A stretch of 19,658 nucleotides of DNA from Candidatus Dojkabacteria bacterium (lineage in GTDB: Bacteria > Patescibacteriota > Dojkabacteria > SC72 > JAFGCJ01): NCBI GenBank assembly GCA_028696915.1, contig JAQVGB010000012.1, positions 1-19,658 on the forward strand. The letters are read 5' to 3'. Below are positions 14,231 to 19,658 of this stretch, in pieces. Below the pieces are notes generated by a model. It did not search any database. It saw nothing but the letters and a program-made list of their open reading frames with translations, and was not told where the DNA came from. The translations under genes and the position numbers were made by a program. The stretch's first letter is position 1; each line of letters opens with the position of its first letter.

Positions 14231-15023
14231 CTGCCGTACCAAGCCCACTTTTTCCAAAGCGCTCAAACGCTCGCAGTATTTCCAACGGTATCGCAAATAC
14301 GATCGTATTCGATTGATCGGAGGAGATATCGTTGATCGCGCTCAGTGTCCTTAGGTGAAGCGCTCCGGGAGCTGTAGAAATAACTTTTGCGGCATTCGCG
14401 AGGTTTTCGGCCGCCTGCACCTCTCCCTCGGATTTCGTTACCACAGAGATCTTTTCACGCTCGGCCTCAGCCTGTTTTGCCATAGTGCGTTTCATATCAG
14501 AAGGCAGCACAACGTCTTTGAGCTCAACCGCCTGAATTTCAATTCCCCATTCCGTGACAACCTGTGCAATGATCTGCTGGATACGTTGTGCTACTTTATC
14601 CCGATGGCCAAGAAGCTCATTGAGGTCGACCTCACCAACAACACTTCGCATGGTCGTTTCTGCAAGCTGTGAAGTCGCAAATCGGCTATCCTCGACATTC
14701 AGCACCGATTTCATAGCCTCGGCGATCCGGTAGTAGAGCACTACGCCGATCTGGATCGAAACATTATCCTTTGTCATCGTTTCCTGGTTCTGCAGGTCCA
14801 CGGTCTTTGTTCTCACATCAACAATCACCATTGATTGCAGAATAGGGATCACGATGCGCCATCCCGGATCTACAATCGTTTTGTACCGTCCCATTTCAAA
14901 CAAAATCCCTCGTTCATATTGATTGATCTGCTTGATACTCGACAAAATGAGAAGAAGGAGGAAACCCGCCCCTATCCCAAACGGGACAAGACAGGCGACA
15001 AGTCCAGAGGAAAGCCCATCCAT
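14196..15023 (-). CDS. SPFH/band-7 (stomatin/slipin-like) membrane protein
   Basis: A 275-residue stomatin-like protein: an N-terminal membrane helix (about residues 8-30), then the SPFH domain (about 35-200), with QYERGILFEMGRYKTIVDPG, the strand VDVRTKTVDLQNQETMTKDN and the typical segment VLNVEDSRFATSQLAETTMR. A charged coiled-coil follows (MKRTMAKQAEAEREKISVVT) and a short tail. Family members form membrane-bound oligomers tied to protease or lipid-domain functions. No NfeD partner is visible next door. ATG 15023 lies 37 bp before the divergent TACAAT -10 element; longer open frame to 15284 would run across the divergent folD promoter. The overlap with nth suggests coupling. Confidence 0.88.
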   Translation of the reverse strand: MDGLSSGLVACLVPFGIGAGFLLLLILSSIKQINQYERGILFEMGRYKTIVDPGWRIVIPILQSMVIVDVRTKTVDLQNQETMTKDNVSIQIGVVLYYRIAEAMKSVLNVEDSRFATSQLAETTMRSVVGEVDLNELLGHRDKVAQRIQQIIAQVVTEWGIEIQAVELKDVVLPSDMKRTMAKQAEAEREKISVVTKSEGEVQAAENLANAAKVISTAPGALHLRTLSAINDISSDQSNTIVFAIPLEILRAFERFGKSGLGTADAETENTKKTT

Positions 15024-15052
15024 ACAGGCACTGTGATAAAATAAGCCAACTA

Positions 15053-15061
15053 ATTGTAGCA
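15053..15061 (-). promoter_or_regulatory. extended -10 promoter of SPFH gene
   Basis: On the minus strand TGC precedes TACAAT (plus 15053-15058), forming an extended -10 element; the -35 region about 17 bp further is weak (TTCAAG). The start would fall near 15046, about 23 nt before ATG 15023. Confidence 0.45.
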
Positions 15062-15080
15062 CACATGGTATTTTCTTGAA

Positions 15081-15932
15081 ATGGCAATAGTATTTGATGG
15101 CCGCACAGCAGCACAAACAAAACTTCAAACAATTGGCGAGCGAGTCGCTAAACTCGATCACACGCCGCGGCTGGGGATTTTGTACCCAAAGGAGAACACC
15201 AGCCAGGAGACATTTTCCCGTGTAAAACAAAAAGCTGGAGAAAAGATCGGGATTCGTACAGACTTGATCGAAGTTGGTTCTCATCTGGACACGGAAGGGA
15301 TCTGTGACTTAATCGGAACAGTGACCGACTCCTACGGCGGGATTTTAGTTCAGCTCCCGCTTCATGACGGAGTGGACCGTTACACCGTTCTTAACAGCAT
15401 CCCGTATGAAAAGGACGTCGAAGGTCTGTCCGCCGCACGTCAAGGAGCGCTTTTTCAGGAAAAAACAGACCTGTACTCGCCCGTTGCAATGGCCTGTATT
15501 CATGCGTTGACCGATGGAGCTACCGCCCTTAAAAAAGAAATGGAAGAACTATCGGTCGCACTTATCGGAAACAGCTATCTTATCGGACGACCGCTGAGTT
15601 TGATCCTGTCACGGCGATGTCGGGAAGTCTCCATCTGCAACCACCGTACCCAAAACCTCTTCGAATTCACCGAGAAAGCGGATGTCGTCATTTCGGGAAT
15701 AGGTAAACCCCACACAATTACACCCGAAATGGTTTCAGACGGTGCAATCGTGATTGACGCCGGCTACGAACGATCTGACGGCTCTGTTACAGGTGATGTG
15801 CACCCTGACACTTTCAGTCGGGTAGGGTTTTTTACCCCGGTTCCTGGCGGTATCGGACCGCTGACCGTTGCATATATATTTGAGAACTTGATAACGTTGG
15901 CAGAGAAGGCGAGTTCGAGAGAAAATCGCTAG
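15081..15932 (+). CDS. folD: FolD, divergent methylene-THF dehydrogenase/cyclohydrolase
   Basis: A 283-residue FolD, which interconverts 5,10-methylene-THF and 10-formyl-THF using NAD(P). The catalytic lysine is kept (K49 in FSRVKQKAGEKIGI), but the tyrosine four residues before it is Phe45. The substrate site GGILVQLPLH and the C-terminal PVPGGIGPLTVAYI (253-266) are normal. Others differ: KDVDG is KDVEG (111-115), the PCTPxG segment is SPVAMACIHAL (133-143), and the NADP-loop GRS is GNS (163-165, then IGRP). All frame features are intact, so this is divergence, not decay. ATG 15081 has no Shine-Dalgarno; a TATTTT at 15069-15074 would make the message leaderless. It is transcribed away from the SPFH gene. 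Confidence 0.9.
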   Translation: MAIVFDGRTAAQTKLQTIGERVAKLDHTPRLGILYPKENTSQETFSRVKQKAGEKIGIRTDLIEVGSHLDTEGICDLIGTVTDSYGGILVQLPLHDGVDRYTVLNSIPYEKDVEGLSAARQGALFQEKTDLYSPVAMACIHALTDGATALKKEMEELSVALIGNSYLIGRPLSLILSRRCREVSICNHRTQNLFEFTEKADVVISGIGKPHTITPEMVSDGAIVIDAGYERSDGSVTGDVHPDTFSRVGFFTPVPGGIGPLTVAYIFENLITLAEKASSRENR

Positions 15933-15965
15933 ATGTCCCTCACACGCAGAATGGATCGCACTCTT

Positions 15966-16964
15966 CTATACCTCACGTCCACGTTTGTTTTTCCGCCCAG
16001 CAAACCGCCTCCCTACGGAGACCAGTAGCATTGTCCCGACAAGCACCGCAAGTATCCTCCACGGAATAATCCAGAACGAAGCAGTCGCAACGAGTGCTGG
16101 ATCAGCGTTCTTTGTCACCCCCAGGCGGGCTTCGTAGCGCCCGATCCGAAGATGTGAAATTTCATACAGCAACTTTTCAAAGAAGTTTCCCTCGTGCGGA
16201 TAATTTTCATCTATCCATGTGTTGTCAAAGCGGCGGGTTGTTGAGGGATAGATGTCGAGCATCTCCGGGTTGAAATCGACCGTGATCTTGTCTCCCAATC
16301 CGAACACTTCGATATATCCCTGCGGACTACGAGAAATAAGGTTTCCATTATTTCGGATACGCGTGACAAATGGGACCGTGTCGTAATTAAACAACGGAAA
16401 CCGGCTGTCAATTGAAAACGCAAGAAGCTCAAGATTGACCGTATTCTCACTGCAAATTCCTTCATCTGTCGCAACCATGGTCAGATGGATCTGACTGATA
16501 AGCTGTTTCCGCATCGTAATCACGCCGCCTTCTTCTCCCTCTCGTTCAAGCGGACTATCAGTTACTGCCAGTGCCACTAAATTCGTTCCGCATCCAGCAT
16601 ATCTGGTCGGCTCCATTTTCCAGTCAACCCACACCTCTTCTCCCGGTCCGATCTCGATGCTTGGGGTCTCGACAGTGATCCAGTTCGCCGGCTCAGCGGG
16701 ATCCTGCACATCAGGAAGATAGAAACTACGTTCATGCTCCTCTCCCTCTTTAATCATACCCACCGGAGTAATATAGAGGGTTGTGCGGTCTTCAAGCTCT
16801 GGTCTCCCCATAATCAGAAGGCGGTCCTCGATAACCGTTCCGAACTGTACATCGAAATAGTACTTGTCTGGGCTGATTGGGATCGCCCTGACGGGAGCCG
16901 CTACAATAAGAAGAACAAAAACTGCAAGCAAAAGTGAGAATATGGTCGTGATCTTTACGTTCAT
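15966..16964 (-). CDS. secreted DUF916-like surface protein with C-terminal anchor
   Basis: A 332-residue extracellular protein. It has a classical signal peptide (residues 1-27, ending APVRA), an Ig-like N-terminal region (ISPDKYYFDVQFGTVIEDRL), a second beta-rich region with the cysteines of RYAGCGTNLV and ATDEGICSEN, and a C-terminal membrane helix (about 299-319) followed by the positive tail RRFAGRKNKRGREV. The plan of signal, two beta-sandwiches, helix and basic tail resembles the DUF916 (WxL-protein peptidoglycan-binding) proteins, which work with a WxL-type partner; the similarity is by layout and not certain. AGAGG lies about 7 bp before ATG 16964. It follows the WxL/pilin-like gene by 61 bp and is probably in its operon. 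Confidence 0.65.
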   Translation of the reverse strand: MNVKITTIFSLLLAVFVLLIVAAPVRAIPISPDKYYFDVQFGTVIEDRLLIMGRPELEDRTTLYITPVGMIKEGEEHERSFYLPDVQDPAEPANWITVETPSIEIGPGEEVWVDWKMEPTRYAGCGTNLVALAVTDSPLEREGEEGGVITMRKQLISQIHLTMVATDEGICSENTVNLELLAFSIDSRFPLFNYDTVPFVTRIRNNGNLISRSPQGYIEVFGLGDKITVDFNPEMLDIYPSTTRRFDNTWIDENYPHEGNFFEKLLYEISHLRIGRYEARLGVTKNADPALVATASFWIIPWRILAVLVGTMLLVSVGRRFAGRKNKRGREV

Positions 16965-17025
16965 TGCGGTACCTCTATTAGAAAAATTACCGGCAGAATT
17001 GCGCAGACAATCTCCATCGACCGTA

Positions 17026-18027
17026 CTAATTCGTATACGCGGTGTAGGTCACCAGTTGGTCGTAATTTCCAATGACGGTGTTGGTTGCCATTGCAGCATC
17101 GTGTGAGACCTCCATCCGGTCGCCAATATTGTTAATAGCATCAATGACCGCGCTCGTCGAAGCAAACGTCGTTTCGGAGGTTGGAACTGCGGTATCACTG
17201 GCTTCAAATGTCCCGGACCCTGCCCATTGATCCGTCGCGCCATCATCGGTGATCATAACACCATACTCCTCGGAACCGGCGCTCACCGTTCCGTCCGCAA
17301 CGTCATCGATGGTGTTTCCACTCCCGTCGTTGAGGGCGTCGTCAGCATCGATCTTGACCGTCATACCGGCTGATGCATTGGTCGCACCGCCGATGTCGTA
17401 GACACAGGTTTTCACGACCGCAAGAGATAGGACCCCAAGGGCACAAGCATTCGTCTTCGTTGCGCTGTTCTGCTCATAGATTTCCATATCAATAGTTGAG
17501 GGCACGGTTGCGGTAACCGTGACGTCATTGTCGTTTTCGACGTACGCAAGCCCCGCTCCGTAATCAAACGTCGTTCCTGCACCGCCAATATCGACCGCTA
17601 CTCCAACGTTATAGTTACCAGCTGATCCAGGAGTGGTGAGCCCCGGAGAATTGTCTATCGCTATCGAAACCGTTGTCGTGACATCACCACCGGTCGTGAG
17701 CGTCGACCGGAAAAAACCGGCGGCAAACCCGCTTTCTACCGAAGAGGTAATGTTCACTCCCGTCACTGCAATATCCGCGTCGGAAAGCGCCGCGCCTCCG
17801 GTAAAATCATCGTCGTAGGTGACTTCGATAATAGAACCGTTGGTGATTGCGGTGTTCGGGGTGAATGTGATGGTCATGGACGTGACCTGTCCCGTGTTTT
17901 CATTCCCGAGCGCGACCGCAACCGTCGTGAGCGAAGCAGAGAGAACCTTCGAGGGAAAGAAGGGAAACAGCATCAAAGAAAAGAGACTGACGACCAGTAG
18001 TACTGAAACGTAACGAAACCTTCTCAC
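17026..18027 (-). CDS. secreted WxL/pilin-like surface protein
   Basis: A 333-residue exported protein with a signal peptide (about 1-31, ending VLSA), an N-terminal Thr/Gly/Asp-rich beta region (about 32-165) and a C-terminal domain beginning VTVTATVPSTIDMEIYEQNS. That domain has two cysteines (NACALGVLSLAVVKTCVYD, about 202-217) likely to form a disulfide, followed by alternating small and acidic strands. Composition is very low in Lys, Arg and Trp, typical for shed or surface-layer-like proteins. Such proteins are common in CPR genomes and resemble WxL-domain proteins in layout. The start is GTG 18027 in the strand order; no canonical Shine-Dalgarno is seen. Pairing with the DUF916-like gene downstream suggests one surface complex. 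Confidence 0.65.
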   Translation of the reverse strand: MRRFRYVSVLLVVSLFSLMLFPFFPSKVLSASLTTVAVALGNENTGQVTSMTITFTPNTAITNGSIIEVTYDDDFTGGAALSDADIAVTGVNITSSVESGFAAGFFRSTLTTGGDVTTTVSIAIDNSPGLTTPGSAGNYNVGVAVDIGGAGTTFDYGAGLAYVENDNDVTVTATVPSTIDMEIYEQNSATKTNACALGVLSLAVVKTCVYDIGGATNASAGMTVKIDADDALNDGSGNTIDDVADGTVSAGSEEYGVMITDDGATDQWAGSGTFEASDTAVPTSETTFASTSAVIDAINNIGDRMEVSHDAAMATNTVIGNYDQLVTYTAYTN

Positions 18028-18073
18028 AATCGGGCAGTAGAAAAAAGTAAGGATTAGTTACAGGATCATATTC

Positions 18074-18102
18074 ATGAAACCATAATTGACGGTTTCAGTC
18101 AA
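18074..18102 (-). promoter_or_regulatory. candidate promoter with embedded inverted repeat
   Basis: On the minus strand TTGACT (plus 18097-18102), 17 bp and TTTCAT (plus 18074-18079) form a possible promoter for the two surface-protein genes. It overlaps a perfect 7-bp inverted repeat TGAAACC/GGTTTCA (18075-18081 and 18091-18097, 9-bp loop). The repeat may be an operator or an RNA hairpin ending the sod transcript, but it has no T tail. Confidence 0.4.
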
Positions 18103-18140
18103 GCGACAAGGTATCATCCATAGGCTCACCGCATCGGTCG

Positions 18141-18743
18141 CTAGCTATTCCCGGTAAGCCGCTGTTCAACGAAATCCCAATTAACAACATCCCACCACGC
18201 ATCAATATATGCACCACGATCACTGCGATAATCAAGATAGTATGCGTGCTCCCATACATCAAGCGTCAGGACCGGCGTGTAGCCGGCAATATGGTTAACC
18301 GTGTGCTTCTCAACCTGCGTGATCAGAATCCCATTATCCGGATCTTTCGATAGCACCGCCCACCCGGATCCTTCAACCTTGAGTGCCGCATGCTTGAACT
18401 CGCTGATAAAGTCATCGAAACACCCGAACGTCTCGTCGAATATTTTTTCCAGCATTGCTGATGGCTTATTCCTTTTTTGGGGAGCTCGCATCGACTTCCA
18501 GAAAATATCATGAAGAACATGGCCATTGACGTTAAAGCTCAAAGAACGGAGGACCGCACTCACATCCACGTCATGTTCCGAGGTCCGGGAACGCTCAAGG
18601 AGTTCCAACGCACTGTTTGCACCTTTCACATACGCCGCATGATGCGTGCCGTGATGCAACCGCATCGTTTCCGCTGAGATCACCGGTTCAAGAGCTGAAT
18701 ACTCGTAAGGAAGTTCAGGAAGGGTATACTGTTGCCTGACCAT
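18141..18743 (-). CDS. sod: Fe/Mn-type superoxide dismutase
   Basis: A 200-residue superoxide dismutase of the iron/manganese family, converting superoxide to oxygen and hydrogen peroxide in the cytoplasm. The four metal ligands are predicted as H30 (MRLHHGTHHAAYV), H78 (NGHVLHDIFW), D162 and H166 (LDVWEHAYYLDY). The tail AYIDAWWDVVNWDFVEQRL is standard. The segment FNVNGHVLHDIFW resembles archaeal-type enzymes more than the usual bacterial GGHxNHxxFW, and whether iron or manganese is used cannot be decided. ATG 18743 lies 34-48 bp downstream of a palindrome at 18777-18791 that is a likely regulatory site. The regulator gene sits 83 bp upstream and reads the same way. Confidence 0.93.
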   Translation of the reverse strand: MVRQQYTLPELPYEYSALEPVISAETMRLHHGTHHAAYVKGANSALELLERSRTSEHDVDVSAVLRSLSFNVNGHVLHDIFWKSMRAPQKRNKPSAMLEKIFDETFGCFDDFISEFKHAALKVEGSGWAVLSKDPDNGILITQVEKHTVNHIAGYTPVLTLDVWEHAYYLDYRSDRGAYIDAWWDVVNWDFVEQRLTGNS

Positions 18744-18776
18744 AATGGCAAAATTAACAACTTAATTCCTCGATGA

Positions 18777-18791
18777 TTTGAACGTTTCAAA
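18777..18791. promoter_or_regulatory. TTTGAA-CGT-TTCAAA dyad upstream of sod
   Basis: A 15-bp perfect inverted repeat, TTTGAA then CGT then TTCAAA, sits between the ArsR-type regulator gene and sod. The sequence resembles operators of ArsR/SmtB repressors, which are A+T-rich dyads with TTCAA cores. It lies close to a TTGAAA -35 candidate on the minus strand, so binding could block sod transcription. Confidence 0.45.
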
Positions 18792-18826
18792 ATGGTGATG
18801 TGCACAAAACACACACGATCGATCAG

Positions 18827-19165
18827 CTAATCGCTGTGCGGAACGGGAATAACCTTTTCAGAAACGAACTGTATGAAATTTTGCAGTTCATCAGCGGCTG
18901 ACGGATCGGCGAAAAGAAATCGTCTCCTCCCACTTCTGACTTGAATGATAAGGCCTGCGTCAATCAAGCCTTTAACATAGTGAGACGCGGATGGTTGTGG
19001 AATATTCAATTCCCGGCACAACCGGGAAACACAGTTTCCCCCGATACCCTTTCCAACGTCCACTTCGCAGTTGCCGGCGGTGTTGAGAATGAAGATATAT
19101 GCTTTTGCTCGCAAAGGATTTGAGAGGGCAGAAAAGTATCGCTGAAGATTTTTACTTGGGACCAC
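18827..19165 (-). CDS. ArsR-family winged-helix regulator
   Basis: A 112-residue regulator of the ArsR/SmtB type. It has a dimerisation helix at the N-terminus (LQRYFSALSNPLRAKAYIFI), the winged helix with recognition region CRELNIPQPSASHYVKGLID and a wing GLIIQVRSGRRRFLFAD. Members sense metals or redox state and repress neighbouring genes. Three cysteines, C33, C45 and C50, cluster around the start of the DNA-binding domain and could be a sensor, but their arrangement matches no classical metal site I can name. GTG 19165 is the start; the ribosome-binding site is weak. Its own promoter region carries a strong dyad at 19171-19196 and sod follows downstream, so autoregulation plus control of sod is the likely role. 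Confidence 0.8.
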   Translation of the reverse strand: MVPSKNLQRYFSALSNPLRAKAYIFILNTAGNCEVDVGKGIGGNCVSRLCRELNIPQPSASHYVKGLIDAGLIIQVRSGRRRFLFADPSAADELQNFIQFVSEKVIPVPHSD

Positions 19166-19170
19166 CCGGA

Positions 19171-19196
19171 GATATATTCAACAATATTAATATATC
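19171..19196. promoter_or_regulatory. 26-bp dyad at regulator promoter
   Basis: A perfect 8-bp inverted repeat, GATATATT (19171-19178) and AATATATC (19189-19196), surrounds a 10-bp centre containing TTCAACAATATT overlap. It lies 5 bp before the GTG start of the regulator on the minus strand, a typical place for an autoregulatory operator. Confidence 0.4.
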
Positions 19197-19352
19197 ACTA
19201 TCTTACCATCTGTATCGATATTGTCAATTAATGGCCACCAGAACAGACGGTCCATCAGGTTGTCACACCGGACGTATTCCACAATCTCCACCCGAAGCCT
19301 TTCACCTGCTTTCTAGAAACCATTTGCCGAGTATGCTATAACAGAAGAGAAC

Positions 19353-19658
19353 ATGAGAGCATTTCCTAAAACAATATTCATTACAACAGGTGCGCTTGCA
19401 TGTATCTCCGCACTGACTTTCTCATGTTTCGCTCAAAACATGACCTCTGAAAGCGGATATGAAATTGTCGACCCAACAATTAATGCAGGCGGAGATGACG
19501 ACCAAGTTTCAACCTCAGCAGACTACCGACTGTTCGATTCCCTCGGTGCTTCTCTTAATGATATCCGTTTTGAGAGCGAGAACTATGCACTTGGTATAGG
19601 GACGGGATACACATTCATGGCGGAAGTACCAACCGTTTCATATTTTCAGACGGATGAT
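19353..19658 (+). CDS. secreted surface protein, 3' end cut by window
   Basis: The first 102 residues of an exported protein, still open at the last base. A signal peptide covers about 1-27 (MRAFPKTIFITTGALACISA then a short region ending CFA). The mature start reads SESGYEIVDPTINAGG, then SADYRLFDSLGAS and ENYALGIGTGYTF, a repeat-like pattern of beta strands seen at the front of many surface proteins in CPR and other bacteria, whose bulk follows beyond this point. Cysteines occur only in the leader region, one at about residue 25 near the cleavage site, so a lipoprotein is possible but the lipobox is poor. It is divergent from the regulator gene across 187 bp. Function is unknown. Confidence 0.7.
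   Translation, partial: MRAFPKTIFITTGALACISALTFSCFAQNMTSESGYEIVDPTINAGGDDDQVSTSADYRLFDSLGASLNDIRFESENYALGIGTGYTFMAEVPTVSYFQTDD

Noticed and set aside
14231..14296. Longer nth start at TTG 14296
   Set aside because: It would overlap the SPFH gene by 100 bp and add an N-terminus not seen in endonuclease III proteins.
1..19658. CRISPR arrays, tRNA genes, insertion-sequence ends
   Set aside because: No regularly spaced repeats, no tRNA cloverleaf with a T-loop consensus and no transposase or paired terminal repeats were found by eye.

Overview
The window reads as a bacterial chromosome segment of moderate G+C that uses the standard genetic code: several full-length genes end in TGA, for example the beta-propeller gene at 5699-5701 and lexA at 12770-12772. 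The gene style suggests a Candidate Phyla Radiation (Patescibacteria) member, possibly Peregrinibacteria-like. It has secreted surface proteins with a WxL/pilin look, a PF09826-type beta-propeller, a very divergent folD, a degenerate PAP2-like membrane protein, genes without Shine-Dalgarno sequences and one or two probably leaderless genes. The lineage call is an inference from protein style, not a phylogeny.

Layout. 1-960: the 3' part of a phage-type RecA-like ATPase (Sak4/AAA_24), abutting a relic of an MFS transporter. 970-2340: a membrane protein with two carboxypeptidase-regulatory-like beta-sandwich domains. 2398-2917: a gene-free stretch with a perfect-consensus -35, a series of strong hairpins (one capped by a GAAA tetraloop) and an excellent intrinsic terminator. 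I read it as a roughly 485-nt non-coding RNA of no family I recognise. 2938-3645: an A+T-rich, AGA-rich nucleotidyltransferase-fold protein whose ribosome-binding site starts right after that terminator. The RNA and this gene are the best candidate here for an undescribed system.

3662-6183: a membrane-anchored beta-propeller protein overlapping (ATGA) a YbaK/EbsC deacylase. 6343-8149: a umuD-umuC mutagenesis operon with its own promoter. 8196-12703: a lipid-linked glycosylation block, with a GT-C membrane glycosyltransferase (+), a DPM1-like GT2 with an abnormal nucleotide-binding motif (-), an LPG-synthase/flippase-like membrane protein (-) and a PAP2-like protein (+). 12770-15023 (-): lexA with a near-consensus promoter, nth (endonuclease III) and an SPFH/band-7 protein. 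15081-15932: folD.

15966-19165 (-): a surface and oxidative-stress block read leftward: ArsR-type regulator, Fe/Mn superoxide dismutase, WxL/pilin-like secreted protein and a DUF916-like secreted protein with a C-terminal anchor. 19353-end: the start of another secreted surface protein.

How the genes work together. LexA, UmuD, UmuC and Nth make a DNA-damage set. The GT2, GT-C, flippase-like and PAP2-like proteins fit a polyprenyl-phosphate-sugar pathway. The ArsR protein, the dyads at its own promoter and upstream of sod, and sod fit a local stress circuit. The two adjacent secreted proteins probably function together at the cell surface.
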